Numbered from the stretch's first letter, positions 25,917 through 35,312 are shown. The stretch: DNA of 64,000 nucleotides from CAVQNQ01 sp963714205 (GCA_963714205.1 CAVQNQ010000008.1:124001-188000), one strand, 5' to 3'. The notes: generated by a model not told the origin, from the sequence alone. A program made the numbers and translations.

Positions 25917-27092
25917 ATGCCGGCAGCCGAAGGTACCGCATTTGCGCCGCAGCCGCTAACCGCGCTTAGCGAAGACGAGCAACTCTTCCAGACCACCGTG
26001 CGGAAGTTCGCGCGGGAGGAAATCCGCCCGCATGTCCGCGAGATGGATGAGGCCGGGGTGTTCCGCAAGGACATCATCGGCCAGTTCTTCGAAATGGGCC
26101 TGATGGGCATCGAGATCCCCGAGGAATACGGCGGGCAGGGCGGCAGCTTTTTCCAGGCCGTGCTGGCGGTCGAGGAGCTCTCGGCGGTGGATCCTTCGGC
26201 AGGCGTCATTGTGGATGTGCAGAACACCATCTGCAACAATGCGCTGTTGAGATGGGCCACGCCCGCCCAGAAGGCCCGCTACCTGCCGCGGCTGGCCACG
26301 AATATGGTGGCCTCCTACGCGCTTTCCGAGGCCGGTTCCGGCTCCGACGCTTTCGCCATGGCCACGCGCGCGCTGGACTGCGGCGATTACTTTGTGCTGG
26401 ATGGCCGCAAGCTGTGGATCACCAACGCCGCCGAGGCGGGCTTTTTTCTCCTGTTCGCCAATGCCCGACCCGAAGCCGGGCACCGCGGCATCACGGCGTT
26501 TCTGATCGAGCGCGAATTCCCCGGCTTCCAGGTTGGCAAGAAAGAGGACAAGCTGGGGTTGCGGGCCTCCTCAACGTGCGAGCTGATCCTGGATGGCTGC
26601 CGCGTGCCGCGCGAGAACGTCATGGGTGAGGTCGGACAGGGCTACAAGATCGCCATGGAGACGCTCAACGAAGGGCGCATCGCCATCGGCGCGCAGATGA
26701 TCGGGCTGGCCCGCGGCGCGCTCGAACATGCCGTGGTTTATGCACGCCAGCGCAAGCAGTTCGGAAAGGCCATCGGAGAGTTTCAGGGCGTACAATTCGA
26801 GCTGGCGCGGATGGCCACCGGGATCGAGGCGGCGCGTCTGCTGGTATACAACGCCGCGCGCCTGAGGGACGCCGGACGGCCCTTCCAGACGGAGGCTGCC
26901 ATGGCCAAGTATTATAGTTCCGAGGTGGCTGAAAAGGCGGCTTCCAAAGCCATCGAAGTGCATGGTGGGGTGGGAATTACCAAGGACTATCCGGTGGAAA
27001 AGCTGTACCGGGACGCCAAGATCGGCCGCATCTATGAAGGTACCAGCAATATCCAACTGCTGACTATCGCCAAGAAACTATTAACCCCGTGA
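25917..27092 (+). CDS. Acyl-CoA dehydrogenase
   Basis: A 391-aa FAD enzyme of fatty-acid or branched-chain acyl-CoA oxidation (short/branched-chain or butyryl-CoA type). Seen: ASYALSEAGSGSDAFAMATRA, LWITNAAEAGFFLLFA, ERQ-type helix ARQRKQFGKAIGEFQGVQF, IEVHGGVGITKDYPVEKLYRDAK and the catalytic Glu in IYEGTSNIQLL. The start at 25917 (MPAAEGTAF) is chosen because the upstream in-frame codons lie in the duplicated ald sequence. No electron-transfer flavoprotein or other beta-oxidation gene is adjacent. Confidence 0.92.
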   Translation: MPAAEGTAFAPQPLTALSEDEQLFQTTVRKFAREEIRPHVREMDEAGVFRKDIIGQFFEMGLMGIEIPEEYGGQGGSFFQAVLAVEELSAVDPSAGVIVDVQNTICNNALLRWATPAQKARYLPRLATNMVASYALSEAGSGSDAFAMATRALDCGDYFVLDGRKLWITNAAEAGFFLLFANARPEAGHRGITAFLIEREFPGFQVGKKEDKLGLRASSTCELILDGCRVPRENVMGEVGQGYKIAMETLNEGRIAIGAQMIGLARGALEHAVVYARQRKQFGKAIGEFQGVQFELARMATGIEAARLLVYNAARLRDAGRPFQTEAAMAKYYSSEVAEKAASKAIEVHGGVGITKDYPVEKLYRDAKIGRIYEGTSNIQLLTIAKKLLTP

Positions 27093-27116
27093 GATCGTCT
27101 CACATTGGAGGAGTAC

Positions 27117-27899
27117 ATGCGCGCAATTCTGCTCTCCACAGCCATAGCCGCCCTGGGGCTGCCCCTCTGGGCGGCGGATTTCAACCCCCAGGAAGTCATT
27201 CAGAAGTTCGCCGCCAAGGAGGCCGAGTTCGCCGAGGCGCGCAATAACTACACCTATCGTCAGACCGTCAAGCTGCAGGAACTGGACACCGGAGGCGAGT
27301 GGGACCTGGTCGAGGACGTGATCTTCAGCCCGGAAGGCAAACGCATGGAGAAGGTGGTCTACGCTCCCGTGCCGAGTCTGAAGCAGATCCTGCTGACGCC
27401 CGAGGATGAGCAGGACCTGCGCAATGTGCAGCCCTTCGTGCTCACCAGCTCAGAGATTCCGGATTACGACATCGAGTACACCGGGCCGGAAAAAGTGGAT
27501 GAGATCGGCTGCTACACGTTCAATGTGAAGCCCAAAAAGCTGACGCCCGGCAAGCGCTATTTCGAAGGCAAGATCTGGGTGGACGACCGCGACCTGCAGA
27601 TCGTCAAGACCGACGGCAAAGGCGTGGGCGAGTTGAAGCGCGGCAGCAGCAAGGGCCAGGCTTTCCCGCGGTTCGAGACCTACCGCGAGCAGATCGACGG
27701 CAAGTACTGGTTCCCCACCTATACCCACGCCGACGACACGCTGCACTTCAAGGACTCCAACGTGCGCATCCGCATGACCGTCAGATACCAGGATTACAAG
27801 CGGTACGAAGGACGGTCCACCATCAAGTATGGCGAGGTCGTGAACGACAATGGCGCCTCAAACGGTTCGTCACAACCATCCACGGCCAAGAAGAAGTAG
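27117..27899 (+). CDS. LolA-like outer-membrane lipoprotein-sorting family protein
   Basis: A 260-aa exported protein. The ATG at 27117 is preceded by TTGGAGGAGTAC, a strong ribosome site, so the upstream TTG is rejected. A signal peptide (RAILLSTAIAALGLPLWAAD) is followed by a region resembling the LolA/LolB-like half-barrel: YTYRQTVKLQELDTGGEWDLVEDVIF, YTFNVKPKKLTPGKRYFEGKIWVDDRDLQIVK, FPRFETYREQIDGKYWFPTYT. Relatives are often annotated as outer membrane lipoprotein-sorting protein and may bind lipids or lipoproteins in the periplasm. It ends in a low-complexity Ser/Lys tail. It starts 24 bp after acyl-CoA dehydrogenase. The molecular role is not established. Confidence 0.65.
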   Translation: MRAILLSTAIAALGLPLWAADFNPQEVIQKFAAKEAEFAEARNNYTYRQTVKLQELDTGGEWDLVEDVIFSPEGKRMEKVVYAPVPSLKQILLTPEDEQDLRNVQPFVLTSSEIPDYDIEYTGPEKVDEIGCYTFNVKPKKLTPGKRYFEGKIWVDDRDLQIVKTDGKGVGELKRGSSKGQAFPRFETYREQIDGKYWFPTYTHADDTLHFKDSNVRIRMTVRYQDYKRYEGRSTIKYGEVVNDNGASNGSSQPSTAKKK

Positions 27900-27992
27900 C
27901 GCGCCCGCCGGAAGCTCAGCTTCGCGAGCGGTTGCAATGCAGCGGTGCGTAACTTTACTATGGGGCTTATCGCCAAACGAGTATAAGCTCTT

Positions 27993-29309
27993 ATGTGCAC
28001 AGACGCGGTGGTGTGTCGAGGCTCCCGGGGATTCCAAAAGGCCTTTTGGTTTCTTTTACTTATCGGAATAGCGCTGCTCTTTCTGTCGGGCTGCTCGCAG
28101 TCGGGTTCCGGCGCCGATGCCACCGGCGGTAAAGGCAAGGGCCGCAAAGGCGGCGCAGATGTTCCAGTCTCGGTCGCGGTGGCGTACCAGAGGGACGTGC
28201 CGGTGGAAGTTCAGGTGATCGGCAACGTCGAAGCTTATTCGACCATTTCGGTCCGAGCCCAGGTCGGCGGCCAATTAACAAAAGTATCGTTTCACGAGGG
28301 CGACTACGTTAAGAAAAACGATCTTCTGTTTCAGATCGATCCTCGCCCGTTCCAGGCCGCCGTGGATCAGGCCGCCGCTAACCTGGCGCAAGCCAAGGCC
28401 ATGCTTGGGCAGGCGCGGGCGAAACTAGCCCAGGATATCGCCAACCAGCGATACACCCAGGCAACCGCCTCGCGCTACGCCCAGTTGTTCAAGGAGGGCG
28501 TGGTTTCGAGAGATCAGTCCGAGCAACTGGCCGCCAACGCGGATGCCATCGCCCAGGCGATCGCGGCGGACCAGGCGAACATCGACAGCGCCTCGGCGAC
28601 CATCGGGGCCAACGCGGCAGCCTTGGATAACGCCAAGGTGCAGCTCGGTTTTACGGAAATTCGCTCGCCCATCGATGGGCGCACCGGCAATCTGTCCGTG
28701 AAAGAGGGCAACGTGGTGACGCCCAGTTCCCAGGAGCTGGTGACTATCAACCAGATCGAACCCATCTACGTCACCTTCTCGGTGCCGGAGTTGCAACTGC
28801 CGGATATCAAGCGTTACATGGCCGAAAAACCTCTCCAGGTGCGCACGCGTCCGCAGGACGATGCCCAAGCCGACGAGGAAAGCGGCACGCTGACTTTCGT
28901 GGACAACGCGGTGGACATGACCACCGGCACGATCAAGCTGAAGGGGACTTTTCAGAACACCGCCCGCCGGCTGTGGCCGGGTCAGTTCGTCCGGGTCACG
29001 CTGCGCCTCACCACGCAATCCAACGCCCTGGTAGTGCCCAACCAGGCGGTTCAGACCGGGCAGAACGGGTCCTACGTTTACGTCGTCAAGCAGGACCGGT
29101 CGGTGGAATCGCGCGATGTGGTAACCGGCGCGCGGGTGGACATGGACACGGTCATCGCTAAGGGCCTTGCGCCAGGTGAGACGGTGGTGACCGAAGGCCA
29201 GCTCCGACTGGTGCCGGGATCGCACGTGACGCTGCGCGATGCCGCCGGCCGCGGCGGAGACCTGAGACCAGCCGGCGCAACCGTGGGCGGCAGGCGATCC
29301 CAGACCTAG
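27993..29309 (+). CDS. RND efflux periplasmic adaptor lipoprotein (membrane fusion protein)
   Basis: A 438-aa adaptor of tripartite efflux pumps (MdtA/AcrA type). The N-terminus has a hydrophobic helix ending in a lipobox (LFLSGCSQ). A barrel-sandwich half follows (VEVQVIGNVEAYSTISVRAQVGGQLTKVSFHEGDYVKKNDLLFQIDPRPF), then a long Ala/Gln-rich alpha hairpin, the second lipoyl half (LGFTEIRSPIDGRTGNLSVKEGNVV), the beta-barrel (VTFSVPELQL) and the membrane-proximal domain (LVVPNQAVQTGQNGSYVYVV). It normally sits in an operon with an RND permease, but the next gene is on the opposite strand, so this adaptor is an orphan here. Confidence 0.9.
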   Translation: MCTDAVVCRGSRGFQKAFWFLLLIGIALLFLSGCSQSGSGADATGGKGKGRKGGADVPVSVAVAYQRDVPVEVQVIGNVEAYSTISVRAQVGGQLTKVSFHEGDYVKKNDLLFQIDPRPFQAAVDQAAANLAQAKAMLGQARAKLAQDIANQRYTQATASRYAQLFKEGVVSRDQSEQLAANADAIAQAIAADQANIDSASATIGANAAALDNAKVQLGFTEIRSPIDGRTGNLSVKEGNVVTPSSQELVTINQIEPIYVTFSVPELQLPDIKRYMAEKPLQVRTRPQDDAQADEESGTLTFVDNAVDMTTGTIKLKGTFQNTARRLWPGQFVRVTLRLTTQSNALVVPNQAVQTGQNGSYVYVVKQDRSVESRDVVTGARVDMDTVIAKGLAPGETVVTEGQLRLVPGSHVTLRDAAGRGGDLRPAGATVGGRRSQT

Positions 29310-29315
29310 AAGCCG

Positions 29316-30140
29316 CTAATCGCTCACTTCGATCTTCGGCCCCTCTTCCCGGGCGGCCTCTTCGGCGCGTGCCGCCACGTTGCGGGCCAGGTTCAGGAAC
29401 GGCTCGCCTTCGCCGGGGATCAGCACCACGGGAGCGCCGGTATCGCCGCCGATCCGGATCTGCGGGTCGAGCGGCAGCTCGGCCAGGAAGGGAACCTGCA
29501 TCTGCTCGGCGGTTCTCCGGCCGCCGCCATGGCTGAAGACATCGACGCGCTCGTGGCAGTGCGGGCAGGTGAGGTAGCTCATGTTCTCGACGATCCCCAG
29601 AATCGGGACCTTCACCTGGTGGAACATGAAGACCGCCTTGCGGGCGTCTTCCAGGGAAACGTCGGAAGGCGTGGTCACCACGACGGCACCACCGATGGGC
29701 GCGGACTGAATCAGCGAGAGAGCCACGTCCCCGGTGCCGGGCGGCAGATCGACGATCAGGTAATCCAGCTCGCCCCAATCCACGCCGCGCAGGAACTGCT
29801 GGATCACGCTGTGCAGCATGGGCCCGCGCCATACCAGGGGCTTGTCTCCGGGATTCAGGAAGCCCATGGACATGAGCTTGACGCCGAATTGATCGAGCGG
29901 CTGGATGCGCTCGCCGTAGGCCATGGGAGTCTTGTTGATCCCCATCATGAGGGGCACGTTGGGGCCGTAGACGTCGGCATCCATGAGGCCGGTCTTGTAG
30001 CCCAGCGATGCCAGGCCGACGGCCAGGTTCACCGAAACGGTGGTCTTGCCCACGCCTCCTTTGCCGGAGCCGATGGCGATCAAGTGCCTGACACCGGCGA
30101 TGGGGATCTTGGGCAGGGCGCCCGGCGGATTGGGGTGCAT
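29316..30140 (-). CDS. apbC: Mrp/ApbC-family Fe-S cluster carrier P-loop ATPase
   Basis: A 274-aa protein with a deviant Walker A (GSGKGGVGKTTVSVNLA), Mrp signatures (DADVYGPNVPLMMG, YLIVDLPPGTGD) and the cluster-binding CxxC in LTCPHCHERVDVF. It assembles and transfers [4Fe-4S] clusters to apo-proteins. It lacks the N-terminal DUF59/MIP18 domain found on many bacterial homologues and starts almost at the P-loop domain. It is convergent with the adaptor gene (6-bp gap) and divergent from the nucleoside operon. Confidence 0.92.
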   Translation of the reverse strand: MHPNPPGALPKIPIAGVRHLIAIGSGKGGVGKTTVSVNLAVGLASLGYKTGLMDADVYGPNVPLMMGINKTPMAYGERIQPLDQFGVKLMSMGFLNPGDKPLVWRGPMLHSVIQQFLRGVDWGELDYLIVDLPPGTGDVALSLIQSAPIGGAVVVTTPSDVSLEDARKAVFMFHQVKVPILGIVENMSYLTCPHCHERVDVFSHGGGRRTAEQMQVPFLAELPLDPQIRIGGDTGAPVVLIPGEGEPFLNLARNVAARAEEAAREEGPKIEVSD

Positions 30141-30226
30141 ATTCGACTATCGTACCAGCACAACCTGTTCGAGCGATTTCTTCCTTTACTTTCAACCCCC
30201 TAGAATGGTAGCCTAAGTGTCTCATA

Positions 30227-31531
30227 ATGCGTACAGTTGACTTGATCCAGCGAAAGCGCGACGGCGAAGAACTCGCTCCCGAAGAGATCGAGTTTTTGAT
30301 TGAAGGCTACACGAATGGCGACATCCCGGACTACCAGATGTCGGCCTTTTTGATGGCCGTTTACTTCTCGGGCATGTCTGACCGCGAAGTCAGCCGCCTC
30401 ACCGAATGCATGCTGCGTTCCGGCGAAACCGTGGACCTCTCGGCCATCCCCGGCCTCAAGGTCGATAAACACTCGACCGGCGGCGTGGGCGATAAGACCA
30501 GCCTGATCGTGGCCCCCCTGGCGGCTGCCGCGGGCGTGGTGGTACCCATGATGTCCGGCCGCGCGCTGGGCCACACCGGCGGCACGCTCGATAAGCTCGA
30601 ATCGATTCCGGGCTTCCGGACCAATCTGACCAACGAGGAATTCGAGAAGCAGCTCCGCGAAATCGGTCTGTGCTTCATCGGGCAGACCGACCAGCTCGCG
30701 CCGGCCGATCGCAAGCTCTATGCGCTGCGCGACGTCACGGCCACGGTGGAGTCCGTCCCGCTGATCTCTTCTTCCATCATGTCCAAGAAGCTGGCCGAAG
30801 GCGTGGACGCCCTGGTGCTGGACGTAAAGGTGGGCAGCGGCGCATTCATGAAGAAACAGGTGGACGCACGCCGCCTGGCGCAGATGATGGTGGGGATCGG
30901 CCGCCGCATGGACAAGCGCGTGCAAGCGCTCATCACCGATATGAACCAGCCGCTGGGCTACGCCGTGGGCAACGCGCTCGAAGTGATGGAGGCCTCCCAG
31001 ACTTTGCAAAATGCCGGTCCCGCCGATCTCACCAAGCTCTCCATCGAACTGGCCGCGCGCATGATCTTCCTCGGCAAGAAGGCCGCCACGCTCGACGAGG
31101 CCCGCCGCACGGCCGAAGAAAAGATGCTGGATGGCTCCGGCTACAAAAAACTCAAACAGGCCGTGGCGGCGCAGAACGGCAACCCGCAGGCGCTCGACAA
31201 GTTCGAGCTGCTGCCGAATGCCACCGGGATGCGCGAGGTGACTTCGCCTCGAGGCGGCTACGTGACCTCCATCGACGCTCAGGATATCGGCACCGCCTCG
31301 AACATGATCGGGGCGGGGCGCGATAAGAAGGAAGACGCCATCGATCCGGCGGTGGGCATTATCCTGGAAGTGAAGATCGGCGAGAAGGTGGATGCCGGTT
31401 CGGTGCTCTGCCGTCTCTACCACACCAAGGAAGACCGCGTCGATGAGGCCGCCGAGATGGTGGAGGATGCCTTCCGCATCTCCGGTCAGAAGCCCGAGGA
31501 GCGCGAGCTGATCCTGGAAGTCGTCGGCTGA
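30227..31531 (+). CDS. pdp: Pyrimidine-nucleoside (thymidine/uridine) phosphorylase
   Basis: A 434-aa enzyme that splits uridine, thymidine or deoxyuridine with phosphate to base plus (deoxy)ribose-1-phosphate. It has the phosphate-binding motif KVDKHSTGGVGDKTSL, the family signature SGRALGHTGGTLDKLESIPG, and DVKVGSGAFMK. Length and motifs match the pyrimidine-nucleoside phosphorylase/DeoA family; the two cannot be separated confidently by eye. It is the first gene of a five-gene operon in which every junction overlaps by 1-17 bases. Confidence 0.92.
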   Translation: MRTVDLIQRKRDGEELAPEEIEFLIEGYTNGDIPDYQMSAFLMAVYFSGMSDREVSRLTECMLRSGETVDLSAIPGLKVDKHSTGGVGDKTSLIVAPLAAAAGVVVPMMSGRALGHTGGTLDKLESIPGFRTNLTNEEFEKQLREIGLCFIGQTDQLAPADRKLYALRDVTATVESVPLISSSIMSKKLAEGVDALVLDVKVGSGAFMKKQVDARRLAQMMVGIGRRMDKRVQALITDMNQPLGYAVGNALEVMEASQTLQNAGPADLTKLSIELAARMIFLGKKAATLDEARRTAEEKMLDGSGYKKLKQAVAAQNGNPQALDKFELLPNATGMREVTSPRGGYVTSIDAQDIGTASNMIGAGRDKKEDAIDPAVGIILEVKIGEKVDAGSVLCRLYHTKEDRVDEAAEMVEDAFRISGQKPEERELILEVVG

Positions 31532-32760
31532 TGGGCCGGCTCACGGGACTTCTGGGGCTGGCTGTCATCCTGGCGATTGCCTGGATTTTCTCGGCGCACA
31601 AGCGCGATATCAAGCTGCGGATTCTGGCGTGGGGACTGGGCCTGCAAATGGTCTTCGCGGTACTGGTGCTCAAGACCGGTTTCGGCCGGGTCTTCCAGGC
31701 CATCGGCGCGGGCGTAACGGCCATGTTGGGCTACACGACGGCGGGCAGCCGGTTTGTCTTTGGCGACATCCTGGGCGCCAACACCAACGCGCAGTTCGGC
31801 GTGGTCTTCGCTTTCCAGGTTCTGCCCATCATCATTTTCATCGCCTCCTTCTTCTCGATTCTCTACTACCTGGGGATCATGCAGTGGATCGTGAAGGCCA
31901 TGGCCGTGGGTATGCAGAAGGTCATGGGGGTGAGCGGCGCCGAATCGCTCAACGTGGCTGCCAGCATCTTCATGGGACAGACGGAAGCGCCCCTCACCAT
32001 ACGGCCGTTCATCGCCGGGTTGACCGAATCCGAGCTGTTTACCGTCATGACCAGCGGCATGGCCCACGTGTCCGGATCGGTGATGGCCGCTTACGTCCTG
32101 ATCGCCCATGTCGAGATCACGCACCTGCTGACGGCTGTGATTATGACCGCGCCGGCCACCATCATGCTGGCCAAGATCTTCATTCCGGAGACGGAGAAGC
32201 CGGCCACCGCCGGGCGCGTGGACGTCAAGATCGAGAAGAGCGCCGTGAACGTGATCGACGCGGCGGCGCAGGGCGCGGGGGACGGGCTGCACCTGGCCCT
32301 CAACGTGGGCGGCATGCTGATCGCTTTCCTGGCCCTGATCGCCATGTGCAACGGGATCATGGCGGCGCTGCACGGCGTCGCGTGGCTGCACTGGATTCCT
32401 TCTTCGCTGCAGGATGTGTTCGGCGTGGTCTTCGCGCCGCTGGCCTGGGTCATGGGAGTTCCCTGGCACGATGCGCCGGCCATCGGCAACCTGCTGGGCA
32501 CGCGGCTGGTGACTAACGAGTTCGTGGCCTTTACCGAGCTCGGTCCCATGAAAGCGGCGCTCGATCCGCGATCTTTCGTGATCGCCACCTACGCGCTGTG
32601 CGGCTTCGCGAATTTCAGCTCGATTGCCATTCAGATCGGCGGCATTGGAGCGCTGGCGCCCAACCGTAAATCGGATCTGGCGCGGCTGGGATTGCGCGCC
32701 GTAGCGGCCGGGTCGATGGCCAACTTCATGTCGGCCTGCATTGCGGGGATGCTGCTGTGA
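31531..32760 (+). CDS. NupC/CNT-family concentrative nucleoside transporter
   Basis: A 409-aa multi-span inner-membrane symporter. It has the CNT fold layout: N-terminal helices (TGLLGLAVILAIAWIFSAHKRD), the conserved gate segment (VVFAFQVLPIIIFIASFFSILYYLG), MGQTEAPLTIRPF in the nucleoside-binding region, and VTNEFVAFTELG plus CGFANFSSIAIQIGGIGALAP near the C-terminus. It imports nucleosides with Na+ or H+. The start codon overlaps the previous stop (TGATG). Its position between phosphorylases means imported nucleosides are cleaved at once. Confidence 0.93.
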   Translation: MGRLTGLLGLAVILAIAWIFSAHKRDIKLRILAWGLGLQMVFAVLVLKTGFGRVFQAIGAGVTAMLGYTTAGSRFVFGDILGANTNAQFGVVFAFQVLPIIIFIASFFSILYYLGIMQWIVKAMAVGMQKVMGVSGAESLNVAASIFMGQTEAPLTIRPFIAGLTESELFTVMTSGMAHVSGSVMAAYVLIAHVEITHLLTAVIMTAPATIMLAKIFIPETEKPATAGRVDVKIEKSAVNVIDAAAQGAGDGLHLALNVGGMLIAFLALIAMCNGIMAALHGVAWLHWIPSSLQDVFGVVFAPLAWVMGVPWHDAPAIGNLLGTRLVTNEFVAFTELGPMKAALDPRSFVIATYALCGFANFSSIAIQIGGIGALAPNRKSDLARLGLRAVAAGSMANFMSACIAGMLL

Positions 32761-33575
32761 TCGAAGAAGCCAGGCGGGAAATCGAACTGCGCACGGCGCT
32801 CCGGCCGGCCATTGGCGTGGTGCTGGGAAGCGGCCTGGGCGCCTTCGCGGACGAACTGGCGGGGCGCGTGGAGATCCCCTACTCCGAGATTCCGGGCTGG
32901 CCGCGCTCCACGGCTGTAGGCCATGCGGGCAAGCTGGTCATCGGTAAGCTGGGTGGCCTGGACGTAGCGGTGATGGCCGGGCGCGCGCATCTTTACGAAG
33001 GTTATTCGCCCGCGCAGGTGACCTACGGCGTGCGCATGCTGCACGCACTGGGCGCCCGCGCCATGGTTTTCACCAACGCCGCCGGCGGCATCGACCTCTC
33101 GCTCGAGCGTGGCGGGCTGGTGCTGATCTCCGACCATATCAACCTGCAAGGCGCGAATCCGCTGGTGGGACCGAACGACGACGCGCTGGGGCCGCGCTTC
33201 CCGGACATGTCGGACCTCTACTCGAGCGAGTTCCGGGCTATCGCCCGCCGCGTGGCCGGGGAACTTTCTATACCCATCGCCGAGGCCGTCTACGCGGCTA
33301 TGCTGGGACCCTCCTACGAGACGCCGGCCGAGATCCGCTATCTGCGCGCCATCGGCGCAGGCGTGGTGGGGATGTCCACCGCGCTCGAGGCCATCGCGGC
33401 GCATCACATGGGCATGAAGGTGCTGGCTATTTCCTGTGTCACCAACATGGCGGCCGGCATTTTGCCGCAGAAGATCGATCACCAGGAGGTGCTGGAGGCC
33501 GGCGCCATGGTGCGCGACCGGCTGGTGCACTATCTCAACGCGCTGCTGCCCGCGCTGGCCGAGGCTTCTCGATGA
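32757..33575 (+). CDS. punA: Purine-nucleoside phosphorylase (trimeric, class I)
   Basis: A 272-aa enzyme that phosphorolyses inosine and guanosine. Seen: GVVLGSGLGAFADEL (phosphate loop), MAGRAHLYEGYSPAQVTYGVRML, VFTNAAGGID, LGPSYETPAEIRYLRAIGAGVVGMSTALEAIAAHHMGMKVLAISCVTNMAAG. Length and motifs fit the mammalian-like trimeric PNPs. It starts with GTG overlapping the transporter stop (GTGA) and ends in an ATGA overlap with cdd. Confidence 0.94.
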   Translation: MIEEARREIELRTALRPAIGVVLGSGLGAFADELAGRVEIPYSEIPGWPRSTAVGHAGKLVIGKLGGLDVAVMAGRAHLYEGYSPAQVTYGVRMLHALGARAMVFTNAAGGIDLSLERGGLVLISDHINLQGANPLVGPNDDALGPRFPDMSDLYSSEFRAIARRVAGELSIPIAEAVYAAMLGPSYETPAEIRYLRAIGAGVVGMSTALEAIAAHHMGMKVLAISCVTNMAAGILPQKIDHQEVLEAGAMVRDRLVHYLNALLPALAEASR

Positions 33576-33958
33576 GCGATGCGCTGGTCTCGGCGGCGCT
33601 GCAGGCGCGCGAAAACGCCTTCGCGCCGTATTCGAAATTCAAAGTCGGCGCGGCTCTCGAAGACGCTGATGGACGCATCCATACGGGCTGCAACATCGAG
33701 AACGCCACTTACGGCCTGACCGTGTGCGCCGAGCGCGTGGCTGTGCTCAAGGCCGTTTCCGATGGTGTCCGCCGCTTCCGGCGCCTGGCGGTGGCGGCCG
33801 ATACCGATGCCCTGACGCCTCCCTGCGGGGCGTGCCGCCAGATCTTGTGGGAATTCTGCGGGGATATCGAGATCGTGCTCTCGAACCTGCGCGGCCGAAG
33901 CGAAACCTGCCGTCTGAAAGAGCTTTTTCCCAGGCCCTTCGATGTTTCGTATCTGTAG
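33572..33958 (+). CDS. cdd: Cytidine deaminase
   Basis: A 128-aa homotetrameric-type enzyme that deaminates cytidine and deoxycytidine to uridine forms. It has the zinc and catalytic motifs TGCNIENATYGLTVCAERVAV (Cys ligand and catalytic Glu) and PCGACRQILWEF. It completes the pyrimidine branch: imported cytidine becomes uridine, then uracil by the phosphorylase at the operon head. The 3' end overlaps the next gene by 17 bases. Confidence 0.95.
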   Translation: MSDALVSAALQARENAFAPYSKFKVGAALEDADGRIHTGCNIENATYGLTVCAERVAVLKAVSDGVRRFRRLAVAADTDALTPPCGACRQILWEFCGDIEIVLSNLRGRSETCRLKELFPRPFDVSYL

Positions 33959-35312
33959 CATCTTCCTCCTCGCCTCCACTCTCTTTGCCGAGTCGGCGGA
34001 CTGGATCTGGAGCGCGCGCTGGGTCATTACCGAAGATGCGCGCCAGCGGGTGATTACCAATGGCGCCGTGGCGATACGCGGCGACCGCATCGTGGGGGTG
34101 GGCACGCGCGCCGAGGTCGATGCGCGCTTCCAGGCCAAACAGCGGCTCGACCGCCCGGATGCCATCGTCGCGCCGGGCTTGATCGATACCCACACGCACG
34201 CCGCCATGTCGCTGTTCCGCGGCATCGCCGACGACAAGAACCTCCAGGAGTGGCTCAACCAGTACATCTTCCCGGCGGAAGCCAGGAACGTTTCGCCTGA
34301 TTTCGTCCGCTGGGGGACGCGCCTGGGCTGCCTCGAAATGCTGCTCGGCGGCACCACCACCTTCACCGACATGTACTACTTCGAGGACGTGGTGGCGGAG
34401 GTGGCCAAGGAAGCCGGGATGCGCGGCGTGCTGGGCGAAACCATCATCGGCTTCCCGGTGGCCGATGCCAAGACGCCCGCCGATTCGCTGCGGTTCACGG
34501 AGCGCTACCTGGCGCGCTTCCGCAACGATCCGCTGGTGGTGGCGGCGGTGGCGCCGCACGCGCTCTATACCAATTCGGACCAGACGCTGAAATCCGCGCG
34601 CGCCCTGGCCAACAAATTCGGCGCGCCGCTGATCATTCACGTGGCCGAGACGAAGAAAGAGAACGACGACGCGATGGCGCAGCGCCACATGACCACCGTG
34701 CAGGCGCTCGATTCGCTAGGCGTGTTCACCGGGCGCACGGTGGCGGCCCATTGCGTGTGGGTCAATGAGGCCGATCTGGCCATCCTGAAGGCGCGCGGCG
34801 TGGGCGTGGCGCACTGCCCCTCGAGCAACATGAAGCTGGCCAGCGGCGTGGCGCCCGTGACGCGCATGCTGGCGCTGGGCATCCACGTGGGACTCGGTCC
34901 CGACGGCCCCGCGGGCAGCAACAACGATTTCAACCTGTTCGAGGAGATGGACCTCGCCGCCAAGCTGCAAAAGGTGACTCGGCTCGATCCGCAGGCTCTG
35001 CCGGCGGGGACCGCTCTCGAGATGGCCACCATCGGCGGCGCGCGCGTTCTGGGCATGGAGAAGGAGATCGGCTCGCTCGAAACCGGCAAACGCGCAGACA
35101 TGATCGTGGTGCGCCTCGACCGTCCCAATGCCCAGCCGGTCTACGACCCCATCTCGCAGATGGTCTACGCGCTCAAGGCCGACGATGTGCGCGACGTCAT
35201 GGTAAACGGCCGGCCGGTGGTGAGCGACGGCAAGATTCTGACGCTCGACGAGGGCCAGATTCTGCGCAAGGCCGAGGAGTTCCGCGCCAAGGTCAGCGCG
35301 TCCCTGCGGTGA
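33942..35312 (+). CDS. Exported MTA/SAH-deaminase-like amidohydrolase
   Basis: A 456-aa metal-dependent amidohydrolase of the 5'-methylthioadenosine/S-adenosylhomocysteine (adenosine) deaminase group. Seen: APGLIDTHTHAAMSLFRG (HxH), IHVAET, TVAAHCVWVNEADL, HCPSSNMKLASGVAPV, and GLGPDGPAGSNNDFN with the catalytic Asp. The N-terminus looks like a signal peptide (MFRICSIFLLASTLFAESA), unlike usual cytoplasmic MtaD. It is last in the nucleoside operon and overlaps cdd. It may deaminate adenosine-type compounds in the periplasm before uptake. Substrate is inferred; other deaminases or hydrolases of this group are possible. Confidence 0.85.
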   Translation: MFRICSIFLLASTLFAESADWIWSARWVITEDARQRVITNGAVAIRGDRIVGVGTRAEVDARFQAKQRLDRPDAIVAPGLIDTHTHAAMSLFRGIADDKNLQEWLNQYIFPAEARNVSPDFVRWGTRLGCLEMLLGGTTTFTDMYYFEDVVAEVAKEAGMRGVLGETIIGFPVADAKTPADSLRFTERYLARFRNDPLVVAAVAPHALYTNSDQTLKSARALANKFGAPLIIHVAETKKENDDAMAQRHMTTVQALDSLGVFTGRTVAAHCVWVNEADLAILKARGVGVAHCPSSNMKLASGVAPVTRMLALGIHVGLGPDGPAGSNNDFNLFEEMDLAAKLQKVTRLDPQALPAGTALEMATIGGARVLGMEKEIGSLETGKRADMIVVRLDRPNAQPVYDPISQMVYALKADDVRDVMVNGRPVVSDGKILTLDEGQILRKAEEFRAKVSASLR

